From contig CM057476.1 in the NCBI GenBank assembly GCA_030035585.1, positions 19,762,501-19,826,500 on the forward strand: a stretch of 64,000 nt of DNA. Direction: 5' to 3'. Both the position numbers and the translations under genes were made by a program. The notes beneath the pieces are model-generated. The model saw only the letters and a list, made by a program, of their open reading frames with translations, was not told where the DNA came from and did no database searches. How positions within the stretch are numbered: position 1 is the first letter of the stretch; each line of letters starts with the position of its first letter. Positions 46,089 through 59,659 of this stretch are shown here, one piece after another. The DNA comes from Dugong dugon (taxonomy: Eukaryota > Chordata > Mammalia > Sirenia > Dugongidae).

Positions 46089-46770
46089 TAAACAAGGGCC
46101 AGGGAAACATAAATAGGTGAACGAAAACAAGACACATATATAGAGGAACATCCATAGATCTATGTTCTATGAGGGCCGCTGTGGCTATCTCTGAACTTCA
46201 GGTTTGGCTATGAACTTTCTGGTAGCCAAAATGAAAAGGGATTTATAGATATTTTCTTACTTCTCACTAACAGGAAAAGGAAAGGAGACCAGTTTCTCCA
46301 TGGAAGTAGAGTTTTCTGCATCCTTAATCATCAAATAAATCTCCCACACAGAGCGGGCTCCTTAAAGGGGGGATACTGAGTCACAGAACAAACCGCCGCC
46401 TCAGCAGTATCCCTGCTGCAGGATCAGTAATGGACTCTATGGAACAGTTTCTTGTTACCCATTTTGATGAGGAAATGCCACAAACACATAATTCAGTGGA
46501 GTTACCTGCTTGTGGCTTTCATTTTGCCACTCAGTGTGTGCAAAGCTCTGTCTTGTAGCTATTGGTGCAGGTGGACTCCGGGGGTATAACCGCAGCAGGA
46601 TATAAATGAGAAGGTTTAAGACAAAAGTAGGATACAATTCATAACCAAATAGAAGTGTTCTTAGTTAAGTTTATCAGCATCTAAAGTCATACGACCCTAC
46701 TTCCCTGTAAAAGCACAGAAAATTGAGAATCAACCAGGTTCTGCCAGCTTTGCTTCTCTTCCCTTAGTAT

Positions 46771-46965
46771 GTTATTGCTGTCGGGTCGATTCTGACTCAT
46801 GGCAACCCCATCTGTGCAGAGTAGAACTGCTCCGTAGGGTTTTTGAGACTGTGACCTTTCGGAAGCAGATCGCCAGGCCTTCTGAGGCACCCCTAGGTGG
46901 GTTTGAACCACCAGCCTTTCAGTTGGTAGTTCAGCACTTCACCATTTGCACCACCCAAGGACTCC
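46771..46965 (-). mobile_element. AfroSINE, long form, older type
   Basis: TTGCTGTCGGGTCGATTCTG start, GGAAGCAGATCGCCAGGCCT segment and TTTGCACCACCCAAGGACTC head. Confidence 0.88.
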
Positions 46966-48185
<1,220 letters not shown>

Positions 48186-48189
48186 AAAA

Positions 48190-48394
48190 AGCAAACCAGT
48201 TGTCGTCAAGTCAGTTCCAACTCATAGCAACCCCATGGGATGCAGAGTAGAACTGCTCAATAGGGTTTTCAGTGGCTATGATCTTTTAGAAGTAGATCAC
48301 CAGGGCTTTCTTTCATGACACTTCTGGGTGGATTCAAACCACCAATCTTTTGATTAGTAGCCAAGTGCTTAGCCATTTGTGCTACCCAGGGACT
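48190..48394 (-). mobile_element. AfroSINE, long form, older type
   Basis: AACCAGTTGTCGTCAAGTCA start and CATTTGTGCTACCCAGGGAC head. It is adjacent to an L2-like segment (48395-48545). Confidence 0.88.
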
Positions 48395-48602
48395 GCTCGA
48401 AAATTTATAGAGCACCTATATGTGCCAAGCGCTGAGGATATATGCAGATGAGCAAGACAGCCCAGGTCCCTGTTCCCAAGGAGTTTATATTCTAGAAGTG
48501 GGAAGATAACAATAAGCAAGTAAAAACTATATTTAATATATGACAGGCACAATGAAAGTGAAACGGGAGCCCTGGTGAGAGATGACATTGGCTTAGACTG
48601 TA

Positions 48603-48826
48603 TCAGGGTTTCTCAACCTCAGCACTTTTGAAGTTTTGGGCTGGATACTTCTTTGTTGGTGGGTGGCTGTTCTGTGCATTGTAGGATGTTTAGCAGCATC
48701 CCTGGCCTCCACACAGTTGATGCCGGTAGCGCCCTCCAGCTCAGTTGTGACAATAAGAGATCTCTCCAGACGTTGCCCAGTGTGTCCCGGGGGCAGAAGT
48801 GTCCCGGTTATGAATCCCTGGGCTAG
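48603..48826 (-). mobile_element. MER20 hAT element
   Basis: It begins CAGGGTTTCTCAACCTCAGC, with GCATTGTAGGATGTTTAGCA, GCATCCCTGGCCTCC and CAATAAGAGATCTCTCCAGA, and ends GTTATGAATCCCTGG. Near full length. Confidence 0.82.
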
Positions 48827-49737
48827 AGTAGTGGGGATGGAGATGGAAGCAGGAGGATGTGTGGTGTGTTTTAGAGGTTGAGTCTGCAGGTCTCCCTGGT
48901 GGGTTGGGACTAAGCATTTCAAAGATGGTGCGGGGTTTTTGGCCTGAGCAGCTGTGTAGATGGTGGTGCCATTTGCTGAGCTAGAGGTCGAAGTTGTGGG
49001 AAACAGAGAGAGCTGAAGGTGTCTTTTGGACACGCAGGCAGAAATGTCAAGCAGGCGTTTGGTTGCGTTCTCCTGGAGCTCAGAGACCAGGTGTAGCAGA
49101 CATGTAAATGTGAGGACATCAGCAAAGGGACTGTATTTAAAGCATGGGCCTAGGGCAGGTTCCCCCAAGAGTGCAGAGGGAGAAGAGAGGGGAGCCAGGC
49201 CAACCCTGGGGTACCCTAGCCTGTGAGCATTGGGGGAGCATGTTGAGCATGATGGTTTCCAGAAAGATTTTTGGCCACCTTGAAATACACGCTTTTAGGG
49301 ATGAAGATAAACTAGTCTAAAGTGTGTGTATGATGTTTGATGTACTAGTTTCGTTATACACGAAATAAATTATAGAAAATAACACATTTGCTTTAAAAGT
49401 ACTGCCGTTTTTCTCCTCTCACAATTTAAAATGCAACTTTGTTACACTCCTCGTGTGCATCGGATACTGCAGCCCTGTGCTGGTCCCCTGACACAGCTCT
49501 CCAGAGCCCAGCACTTTCATTTCTGTCTGTATTGCTCAGGGTGCAGCACTTTGAGAGGTGATCTGTGATGCTCTAAGTGAATATTTTAGTTCACACCATG
49601 TGTACCCACTCACAATAAGTTGAGGACAGTTTCTTTTCTTGTTTTGTCCTGCAGGGGTTTGTTTATGATCTCCACAATGTAATTATTTACTCTTTTTTTA
49701 ATTTGTGAGGTTTCTGCCCTCTTTGTTACGTGTGATA

Positions 49738-49935
49738 TCCCCGTTGCCATTGAGTCGATACTGACTCATAGCAACTCTAGGACTGGGCAGAACTGCCCCC
49801 ATAGGGTTTCCAAGGCTGTAAATCTTTACCGGAGCAGACTGCCACATCTTTTCTCCTGCGGAATGACTGGTGGGTTCAAACCGCCAGCCTTTCGGTTAGC
49901 AGCCAAGCTCTTAACCACTGTGCCACCAGGGCTCT
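49738..49935 (-). mobile_element. AfroSINE, long form
   Basis: CCGTTGCCATTGAGTCGATA start, GGAGCAGACTGCCACATCTT segment and GTGCCACCAGGGCTC head; well preserved. Confidence 0.92.
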
Positions 49936-50572
49936 CTTGTATGTTGTATGATATAACATAACTTGTTAAAGACTGGTTATGAGCTGAGTACCTGAATAAC
50001 TACCAACCAGGTCAAGAAACTGTTGCTTTTTAAAGACTCTTTATAACCACATCCTCCTCACCTTGAAAATGTGAGGCCAAACCTTTAGGGATAATAAAGA
50101 GTGATTAAACTGGTGTTAAATCTCTTTGCCTCCTTAACAATTCCTTCAGTTTGCCCTGTAAGCATAAGTAGCATTGATTTGAGAATTTCTTCCCCAGGCT
50201 AATATATCTTCTCCACACAGTTCTTCGTTAATAACTGAATAATTCAGAGAATGCCCTATAAAATGAGAGGTATTATGAAGACTCATATATAAGGTGACTC
50301 CCCTTTTTCTGAGGAATGATTTGGGGCACACATCTCATTATGTAACAGTGATGGTGGCCTGTGTGTTGGAGGCTTTGTAGCCATCAGGAAGCAGACTGAT
50401 AATGTCCTCTCCTTCACTTTTTGCTTCCACAGGGTTAAATTTTCATTTAACTCTTCAGAGTACCTCTGCCGTGGTCATTCACTGCTTTCTCATTTTTGAT
50501 GTAGGTGGAATAATAGAAGTAGAAGCGAGGAAACTGCTCTGCTGAATGCAGTGAGCCTGCGCAGATGGTTTA

Positions 50573-50805
50573 AAAAGCAGAGAATCAGCAAACTGCGGCC
50601 CTTGGGCCTAATCCAGCTCCCCACTTATTGTTGTAAATAAAGTTTTATTGGAACACAGCCACATCCATTCGTTTACATGTTACCTGTGGCTGCTTTTGTG
50701 CCACAACAGAAGCATTGAGTAGTTGTGACAGAGACTGGCCTACAAAGCCTAAAAATGTGTATTCTCTGGCCCTTTCCAGAAAAATTTTCTGAGCCCTGAT
50801 TTAAT
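50573..50805 (+). mobile_element. hAT-type DNA transposon relic (MER1 group)
   Basis: AATCAGCAAACTGCGGCCCT start, AAGTTTTATTGGAACACAGC, TGAGTAGTTGTGACAGAGAC and TCTGGCCCTTTCCAGAAAAA. Opposite orientation to the copies at 39465 and 54175. Confidence 0.75.
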
Positions 50806-50814
50806 GTATAAACG

Positions 50815-51015
50815 TTGAGTCAGACAGTCCTAGCCTCTTTTCCTGGCTATGACACTAGCCGTGTGATTTTAGACTAGTTATCTACCCTCTCTGTGCTTCT
50901 GTTTCTTCACTTATGAAATGGAGGTAACATTGGACTTTACAAGGAGACAATGCATGCAAAGTACTTAGAATGGTTATCTGGCACATAATAAGCACCTCTT
51001 TGATGTTCACGATTA
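50815..51015 (+). mobile_element. MIR element
   Basis: CTGGCTATGACACTAGCCGT, CTTCTGTTTCTTCACTTATG and TCTGGCACATAATAAGCACC are in MIR order. Confidence 0.72.
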
Positions 51016-51054
51016 TCATTGTTGTTCTCGTGGTGGTAATGATGTTCTTAATAA

Positions 51055-51360
<306 letters not shown>

Positions 51361-51659
51361 TAGGTTCACTGCTGTGGGGCTGAATTCCTGTCCTAGAGTT
51401 TGAAGAGGCCAAAGTACAATGTCAGTAAGGAAGTAATCACTGACATGATTGCTATGTATGTTTGGACCTGTGTGACGCCGTCATTATACAAGTTAGACAA
51501 GAAAACGTACCAAGTGGGTGGCAGGTAGCGGATGTTCAGTGCTTGTTAGTTCCTGTCCTTTCAAGGAGCTGGGTCAGTATCACAGAGTGTAGGCTGGGGT
51601 GTTTTCCAGAGCTGTGTTCAAATCATGGCTCAGCCAGTTACTCACTGTGCTAAGTAGTT

Positions 51660-51905
51660 TACTGGAAAGTTCTGGATTCAGATAGTCACGGTGCAAAACC
51701 TGGCTCAGCTACTTAGTAACTGTGACACCCTGGGCAAGGGGGCAGGTGCTCGACCTCTCTGAGCCTCAGTTTACTCATGTTTAGGTGGGAATAACAGTAG
51801 CACCTGCCTCTTGGGGATGTGGTAAGGATTAAAAGAGATAATGCATGCAGAGTGCTTAGCACAGTCCCTGGCCAGTTGAAGAGCACGGTAGGTATCGGCT
51901 GTCAT
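51660..51905 (+). mobile_element. MIR element
   Basis: AAAACCTGGCTCAGCTACTT, CTGAGCCTCAGTTTACTCAT and AGAGTGCTTAGCACAGTCCC; well preserved. Confidence 0.82.
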
Positions 51906-51924
51906 CGTTATTGTTATTATTAAC

Positions 51925-52080
51925 CTGACCTTGGGCAAGCTGCTTAACCTCTCTGAGCCTCAGTTTTTTTATTACTAGAATGAAGATAATACTGATAGGG
52001 AGTGAATGAGAGGAGGAATGTCAAGTACTTAGTACAGTGCTTGGCATACAGCAAGAAATTAACAGATGTTACATGTTGAC
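51925..52080 (+). mobile_element. MIR element, 3' part
   Basis: TGACCTTGGGCAAGCTGCTT, CTCTGAGCCTCAGTTTTTTT and GTACAGTGCTTGGCATACAG. A second MIR directly after the one at 51660. Confidence 0.78.
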
Positions 52081-52659
52081 TTGTGTTTTTGGTATTCTTT
52101 TAATTCCACTTTTTCCGAAAAGGTTGGTGAATAGTTACAAGGTAGAATGGACCTCAGACAGCTCCGTTCAGGCTAAAAGACATTGGCAGGAGGGAATCAG
52201 AGACCTGTAGGTGGCAGATTGGATAAGAGTCATAGAGGAAGGGGCTCAGTGGGCAGTTGGAGGGGAGAGGGAGATCTCAGTTGCTGGTGAAGGGTGTCCT
52301 GAGAGTGAGTCATAATCTGAAGTGAATGGGGCAGTTTTATGAATTTAACTTTTCACTATGGACAATTTCAGATAAATAGAAGTAGAGAGAGTAGTAATGA
52401 ACCCTCATCTAGCCATCACCCTGTTGCTTATGACCAGTTTGGTTTCGTGTATACCCCCACCTACTCCCCTCTCCCGGGTTATTTTAAAGCAAATCCTAAA
52501 CATACCATTTTATCTGTAAATTTTACAGTCAGTAGCTCTAAAAGATAAGAATAGAGCTTATTTCTTAACCTTGCTTATTTTGTCTAGTAAATGGTACAGA
52601 TTTTTTTTTTCCTTGTTTTCTCGGTGGGAAATTTCTAAATAATTTTCTGTCTCATTTAG

Positions 52660-52778
52660 AATTCTTGATGACATTGAAGTTTATGAGGAACAAATTTCAT
52701 TCAAACTCGAAGAACTGGTCACCATCTCCTCTTTTCTCAATTCCTTTGTGTTTAAGATGATCTGGGATGGAATCGTAG
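52660..52778 (+). CDS. UBE3B: UBE3B exon, residues 541-580 and first base of codon 581
   Basis: Acceptor TGTCTCATTTAG, donor GTAG|GTAAGG. It encodes [20 protein letters not shown] and then [19 protein letters not shown], an acidic helix followed by a hydrophobic one. Confidence 0.95.
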
Positions 52779-53247
52779 GTAAGGTAAAGGAGTCATCCAT
52801 TGTTTGACTGATGATACACTCATGAAAACTATAAAGAGCCTAGAACATCAACTGATTCTTTATTGTCTATCAGAGTTAATTGGAAACATGTATTTATTCA
52901 CATAATTGGAAATTTTCTTCCTTAATACTCTGTGATGTCACCAGGTAGTGTGGTTTATAAAATCTCACTCTCCCAGGTGTGCTTCAGGATTTTCATGTGT
53001 GTATCAAGGATTATTAATGATGATTAGTTTTGCCCTGTATCTCTTGTCCTGTTGATTCGTTGAGTTGATTTCCATGACGACCAAACGTATGCCGGTTCAC
53101 AGTCAGATTAGAAGTGTGTTTCTAGTTGTTCAATAAAAAGTTCCTTCAATTAAAAAAGTCCCTTGGATGACATGCTGGTGGGAGGCAGCATGAATGATTG
53201 TGTCTAAGTGATACTCAAGTCCCGCAGACACTTAAAACATTCCTAGA

Positions 53248-53669
<422 letters not shown>

Positions 53670-54174
53670 TGAGCACCAGGACTTGGGAAGGGGCTTGGTG
53701 GGAGCCAGTGTGCACTCCACTATCACACTGCCGAGCCGCAGAGCTGCCGAGGGCTTACCCTCATGTTCTAAGGCAGAGAGGATTTTTCCCTCCTTCATCT
53801 TGTCCTTTTGTCTGCGTAAAGAGAGCCACTGTTTCTGTGAGGCACTGTCAGCACCGATCACTTAGCGGCTGCTTCGTAGATGCTGACGCTGAATATGGCT
53901 AGGGTTAATGAATAGTGACAGAGCCAGATCACGTTTAGCAAATGGTTCTTGTCCAAACTGGGATGGAAAGTTCTTTCACCTGTGCTGAGCATTAGGCTGT
54001 GATAGCTGAATGTCAGTTCAGCAGCAGAGTCACCAGAGTAAAAAGCACAGTTAGGTGTTTGAGGGTGGGGGTGGGGGAATCTTCCTGCAATAAATGCTAC
54101 TCTCCTGCAAAATGATAGAGTTTGTGTCAATGATACATCAGATCTTATGTAACTCTTGACGTGGCACTAGAGCA

Positions 54175-54397
54175 GGGCTCAGCAAACGTTTTCTGTAGAG
54201 GGCCAGACAATAAATATTTTAGGCTTTGTAGGTGGTACAGTCTCTGTTGCAACTAGTCAGCTCTGCAGCTGTAGTGTGAAAGGAGCCATAGATGATAAAT
54301 GTACAAATGAGTGTGGCTGTGTTCCAATAAAACTTTATTTACAAGAACAGGCAGCAGGCTGGATTTGGCCCACAGACTGTAGTTTGCCAGCCCTGTG
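54175..54397 (-). mobile_element. hAT-type DNA transposon relic (MER1 group)
   Basis: CAGGGCTCAGCAAACGTTTT start, CAATAAATATTTTAGGCTTT, CCAATAAAACTTTATTTACA and GACTGTAGTTTGCCAGCCCT end. It lies about 55 bp before the acceptor of the exon at 54453. Confidence 0.78.
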
Positions 54398-54452
54398 CTA
54401 GAGAATGGTTTTCTTGCTTTAATTATCTCAAACCCGTGTCTTTCTTTGTAAG

Positions 54453-54552
54453 GGACCTCAAACCCAGTGTGCTCTTCCAAGAACTGGACAAGGACAGAAA
54501 GCGGGCACAGCTGATCCTGCAGTACATCCCTCATGTCATTCCTCACAAAAAT
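54453..54552 (+). CDS. UBE3B: UBE3B exon, residues 619-652
   Basis: Acceptor TTTCTTTGTAAG, donor AAT|GTGAGT. It completes Lys619 and encodes [20 protein letters not shown] followed by [13 protein letters not shown], a strongly conserved region leading to the HECT domain. Confidence 0.95.
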
Positions 54553-54917
54553 GTGAGTTGCAGGTAGAGCAGTGTCTTAAGTAGTTCATTGATTATACAT
54601 TCATTCAGACATTGATTCATTCACTCACATATACTCATCAAGTACCTACTATGTACCAGTAGTGTCTGTCTTAGATGTGGGATAAGATTCCACACCTTTC
54701 TTCAGTAAACACAGACTCCCAGTCAAGAGTTACCCAAGATTCCTTGATGCTCAGGCATGAATAATGAATAAGGCACAAATTTAGGCCTGAATTAAAGCGT
54801 CACAGTCCAGTTCTTACAAATAAGAAAAATATATAGAGTAGAGTTTATTTGTGTTTCTTTCTGTCCTGCTACAATGTTCTTGATTTTCTATCTTTATTAT
54901 TTAAAAAAAAAAAACAA

Positions 54918-55133
54918 AAAAACCCATTGCCGTTGAGTTGAGTCGATTCAATTCTAACTCATGGCGATCCCATGTGTGACAGAGTAGAACTGTGCTCCAT
55001 AGGGTTTTCTTGGCTGTAATCTTTACGGAAGCAGATTGCCAGGACTTTCTCCTCTGGCACCCACTGGGTGGGTTTGAATCGCCAGCCTTTAGGTTAGTAG
55101 TTGAGTGCAAACTGTTTGTGCCACCCGGGGACC
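54918..55133 (-). mobile_element. AfroSINE, long form, older type
   Basis: CATTGCCGTTGAGTTGAGTC start with a small duplication of GAGTTGAGTCGATTC, GGAAGCAGATTGCCAGGACT segment and TTTGTGCCACCCGGGGACCC head. Confidence 0.9.
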
Positions 55134-55169
55134 CTATCTTTGTTATAGCAGTGGGAAATGAGTAAATGA

Positions 55170-56500
55170 GATCATTCGTTCAACAAGCAGTGATTGAATT
55201 TTGCTCTTTGCATTAAGTGCTGGGGCCCAGAGACAGAGAAGACAGTGTCAGCTGGCGGTTCACGGACAGGGCAGCTGCTTTTGGAACACATGCAGGGCCC
55301 TGGCCCAGCTGGGAATGAGGCGAGGGCTCAGGGAAGTTCTCCACAGACAAAAGTAGATGATGTTTAAACACCCCAGGGTGAGAGAATGTGGTGCTACTGG
55401 GGAACCAAAAGTACAGTCTGGCTGGAGAGAGTGTAAAGGAGGAAGTCAAGCAATGAAACCAACAGGGTTGATAGGTGCTGGAGCAAGCAGGACCTTGTAA
55501 ACCAGGAGGAGGAGCTTGGATTTTATCAGAAACTACGGAAGGGTTTTACACGTGGGAGGCATGTGGTCAGAGCTGTACTTTAGAAAGATCCTTCTGGCTG
55601 TAGTGTGGAGGATTGGCTGGAGGCAAGAAGGTGTCACAGCAATCTCGCCTGGACTAGGACAGGGCTGTGGGAGTAGAAGAACCCCAAAACCAATATCCAT
55701 TGCCAGTGAGTCAATTCCAACCCATAGTGACCCTGTAAGAAAGAGTAGAACTGCCCCATAGGGTTTCCAAGGCTATAAATCTTTATGGAAGCAGACCACC
55801 ACATCTTTCTCCCACATCTTTCTCCTGCGAACCCTCCTGGGTTCGAACTGCTGACCTTTTGGTTAGCAACCAAGTGCTTAACCACTGTACCACCAGGGAG
55901 GGCTCCTTGAGAGTAGAACAAGATGATAAAAATCGAGTGATTCTTAAGAAGGTAGCACCTACAGGCCTTGGAGAATGATTACAAGGAGAAAGAAAGGAAA
56001 AATCTGGATGATGCCCAGGTTTCTGGCTTGTGCGCCTGGTGAGTCGGTGGAGCCATTCCCCGAGGTAGGAGCGAAAGCAAGAGCGGGTTTGGGAAATGAT
56101 GGTGAGTTCAGCTTCCAGCAGGTGGGATGTGAGCTGTCTGTTGCTCCTGGAGGCCACTGGACACATGAGTCTGGAGCTCCGGAGAGAAGACTGGGTGGGA
56201 GATGGAATCTATGGGAAGACAGCACCTTATTCTCATAACTACAGTCATGGATGTGGGTGAGGTGGTTAGGGAACTAGAGGGAGTGAGAACACAAGGACTG
56301 AGGCCAGAGCCCTGCAGAACCCATTGCTTAGAGGGCCGGCCCTGGAAGAGAGGGAGTAATGAGAGACAGGAGGAAAACTGGAGAGCGTGGCATCACAGAC
56401 GTGGGAGGCCTTGGGAGGTCAGGCACTGTGGGAGGAACACCCAGGAAGTGACAAAGTATTGTGCACATCCCTGGGGAGTAGTGGGCACTCAGAAATGTCC
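55170..56500 (+). mobile_element. ancient LINE-like repeat (L2-type UTR probable), split by a SINE
   Basis: Segments GCATTAAGTGCTGGGGCCCA, GGACCTTGTAAACCAGGAGG, GATCCTTCTGGCTGTAGTGT, and, past the SINE, TGATGCCCAGGTTTCTGGCT, GACACATGAGTCTGGAGCTC and GGAAAACTGGAGAGCGTGGC follow an order I know from a long old mammalian repeat. The same family probably gives TTTTGGCCTGAGCAGCTGTG at 48936. The family assignment is tentative. Confidence 0.5.
55682..55907 (-). mobile_element. AfroSINE, long form with short internal duplication
   Basis: ACCAATATCCATTGCCAGTG start. The middle has CACATCTTTCTCC twice (55799 and 55814) as a 15-bp tandem duplication. Flanks GAGTAGAAG and GAGTAGAAC suggest a target duplication. 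Confidence 0.9.
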
Positions 56501-56519
56501 GTGAGATGGCGTGACAATC

Positions 56520-57440
56520 CTGCATTCCTCTCAGAAGAGGCTCCTTAGAGTCTAGGTGTGCCCTTTTTACTTCTTTGACAAAATAGATTTATTTTTCTAA
56601 AAGAACATAGATCGCATTTTTGTAAATTAACTCTCAGTTGCAGAAATGCTTAATCCTCACTGCTCTCTGATATCATTTTGACCTTGACCCTAATTCTTAT
56701 GGTTGCCATTCTTTACCCTTAAGCAGTAATGTGCAGACAGATGCGGCTGTTCAAATTTGTAGTGCTCTTGATAGCAGAGACTCAGAATTGAAGGGACTGG
56801 TTTGAGGGGACCCCTTCTACTCTATCCCTGAATTCACCTCTGATAGGAAACTCGCAGCTTTGCGAAGCAGGCTGTTCTGTTTCTTTCCTCATACAAGCGA
56901 TGGAGCATTCTTCCTTGTATTACGATGGTCACTTCTCTGTGATTTGGTCCTTGGACAACCCCCAAAAGTGGAACCTCTAATCTATGGAGTAAACTTCAGA
57001 GAATCGCAAACAATGCTCGTTTGCCCTCTAAGTCTTCTGTTTTCCAGGTGTAGCATCCTTAGCTTCTCCAAGTATTCCTTGTTGGAAGTAGTTTCCAGCC
57101 CTTCATATCCTGGGCCTGTTCCAGTTTGGTGGTGTCTGATTTAAAACATGGCATCTCAACCTGGAACTATGCGTCTGTGGATTCAGCCTTGTTAGGCATT
57201 TGTGACCACAGCATTCCCTATGATGTCTACTTTAGAATCTCTATTCTGTGTATCTCCCATTCATGAACAATGTGCTGTGACACCCTGGGGTGCCTCGGGA
57301 TATTTCAATCTGCGAGGGGAACACAGTGAAATCTGTTGCACACCGTGAGAACTACCAGCTCAAGGTAGTTCAGTCATCATTAGATTGTGCTACAGCCTTT
57401 TCGATGATATTACATATTTGCAAAGCTGGGTTTTCAGGGT
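56520..57440. other. UBE3B intron stretch, unassigned
   Basis: Within the 4.2-kb intron before the exon at 58771. A segment with GTGTAGCATCCTTAGCTTCT, CAAGTATTCCTTGTTGG and TCCTGGGCCTGTTCCAG may be an old repeat. No coding signal. Confidence 0.4.
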
Positions 57441-57457
57441 TGCAGTGATAAAAATCA

Positions 57458-57620
57458 GAGCCCTGGTGGCATAGTAGTTAAGAGCCTGGCTGCAAATCAA
57501 AAGGTCGGCAGTTCAAGTCCACCAGCTGCTCCTTGGAAACCCTGTGGGCAGTTCTACTTTGTCCTATAGGGTCACTATGAGTCAGAATCCACTCGACGGC
57601 AACAGGTTTGGTTTTTTGGG
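57458..57620 (+). mobile_element. AfroSINE, short form
   Basis: Flanked by an 11-bp perfect duplication GATAAAAATCA (57447-57457 and 57621-57631). It is the only plus-strand AfroSINE in 38-64 kb. Confidence 0.93.
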
Positions 57621-58046
57621 GATAAAAATCAATTACTGTGTGAAAATCAGTGTGGAACAGGGATGGAAGGTGGTGGCAGCCAGTCTGATTCCAGGGTTTC
57701 GGAAGCTGTACAGTGCCCAATACGTATACATATCCTATTAGCACACACTTGCAGTTATTTAAGAATGAAATAAAAACATAATTTTTTTAATCTTAATTTA
57801 TGTGTATTGTGTTTTCAGTTTAGCTACGTAGTTCTTAGGACATAAATATTCATGAAGTTGTTAAGACCTAACTTCCTAATGAACAGAACCGTTAGGTATT
57901 TCCTTTGGCTTCTCCGAGTGTTGAGAACGGAGAGAGAGGATTCTTTTCAAAGTACAATGGAGAAAAATTACTGGAGGGACTGTGGTGTGCTTCAGGGCTC
58001 AGGGGAATCAGATAAAAGGTCAAGAACCTTCATATTGTAGGATCAT

Positions 58047-58305
58047 GTTTTTAATTTTTTTTTATTGTACTTTAGGTGGAGGTTTACAGAACAAATAATT
58101 TCTCATGAAACAGTACACATATTGTTTTATGACATTGGTTAACAACCCCATGACATGTCGACACTGTCCCTTCTCGCCCTTGGAGGACATTTTTTTTTTT
58201 TTTTTGGTGAAAATATACATAGCCGAAGACACACTATTTCAAAAATTTCTACATGTACAATTCAGTGATATCGATTACGTTCTTCCAGTTGTGCTGCTAT
58301 TCTCA
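58047..58305 (-). mobile_element. modular L1-like 3' element, reverse strand
   Basis: TGTACTTTAGGTGGAGGTTT, GTTAACAACCCCATGACATG, TTTGGTGAAAATATACATAG and GTTCTTCCAGTTGTGCTGCT, the reverse of 8507-9151 and 37043-38066. Confidence 0.75.
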
Positions 58306-58770
58306 GTCCTTTTCCAAATTATTCCATCATCTCATTTTTTTAATTTCTGACAGTGAGAAAAATTATCTTTGAAATGTTCCTGGTTTTTACACTCATAATA
58401 TTGATTTCCTTTAGAGCAGGCATATCTACATATATAAAGCAGCCTCTGTAACTTGTCCTGCCGCCAAGTGTCCGCGGTGGGCTATTGATTGAAAGAGGAG
58501 AATGGTTTTCTCCTAGATTGTTCTAGCCGCAACCAAGCACTCTTTCTGGAACATTTCTTCCTTGGCACGGATTCAGCAGTATTTCTAACTCCCAAAAGCA
58601 TTTCTGGGAATGGTCACTGTTCTTACAAGACACTTGTGACCTGGAGCTCGTGTCAGAGTGCCCCTTCTGTTACCTGTCACATGACTTTCATTTCAGTAAT
58701 TTTGTGAAGTGTTTTGCAGGGAATCATCCGTTGTTGACCCGATTTCTGATCCCACCTTTGCTCATTTCAG

Positions 58771-58890
58771 AGAGTTCTCCTGTTCCGAAACATGGTTACC
58801 AAGGAGAAGGAGAAGCTGGGACTTGTGGAGACCAGCTCCGCCTCCCCTCACGTCACTCACATTACGATCCGAAGGTCCCGGATGTTGGAG
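58771..58890 (+). CDS. UBE3B: UBE3B exon, residues 653-692
   Basis: Acceptor TGCTCATTTCAG, donor GAG|GTGAGT. The 120-nt, phase 0-0 exon encodes [20 protein letters not shown] and then [20 protein letters not shown]. It lies after a 4.2-kb intron. Skipping it would remove 40 residues in frame. Confidence 0.95.
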
Positions 58891-59473
58891 GTGAGTGGTG
58901 AGGCTGACAGAAGCCTACTACAGAGATACGATCTACTGCCTCTGAACTGTCCTTGTCCCTCCTCGGTCTAATGACACTGAAATCAAGGCTCTGGAAGCAG
59001 GAAAGAGGTCGTTTGTCCCATTGAGTGCTCTGAATAGCTGCTTGATTAGAGCTGGCCTCAGTGCTAGAGAGCCACAGTATAGTATTTCTCTTCCTTCACT
59101 TCGTGAGTATCCCTTGGCTAGAGAACCAAACTCTCCATACCTCTCTGAAACGAAGACAGGAACTACCAAGTACAGTCGATGCACTGATGTTCTCATGTCT
59201 GTGCAAATGCCACTTGTTGCAGGCACTCTGCCCAGACTCCCCCTGTGAACCCATGGGCTGGGGTGTAGGTGTCAAGTTAACTGAGCCATACAGAGAAACA
59301 CATTTGTCACAGGACGTAGCATCTGCAGAGCTAGAAGTTCCCTGTAGACCTAAACTTAAAAGATACAAGTGAAGTGGCCCGTATTAGCCAAATCCAATGG
59401 CTAGGTTACCGCTGTATGGCAACTTCACGTAAATTAGAAATCGGTGCCCTGTCCTCAATATACTTTACCTCCA

Positions 59474-59639
59474 CCACAAAAACCAAACCCATTGCCATCG
59501 AGTCGATTCCATCTCGTAGTGACCCTATAGGACAGAGTAGAACTGCCCCCATAGGGTTTCCAAGGAGCAGCTGGTGGATTTGAACTGCCAGTCTTTTTGG
59601 TTAGCAACCGAGCTCTTAACCAGTGTGTCACCAAACTCC
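59474..59639 (-). mobile_element. AfroSINE, short form
   Basis: Flanked by a 12-bp perfect duplication ACTTTACCTCCA (59462-59473 and 59640-59651). Close to consensus. Confidence 0.94.
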
Positions 59640-59659
59640 ACTTTACCTCCAAGTGTCAG

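Noticed and set aside
48593..49168. 191-codon minus-strand frame
   Set aside because: Its C-terminal half is the MER20 element and the rest an old LINE-like repeat; it has no gene-like features.
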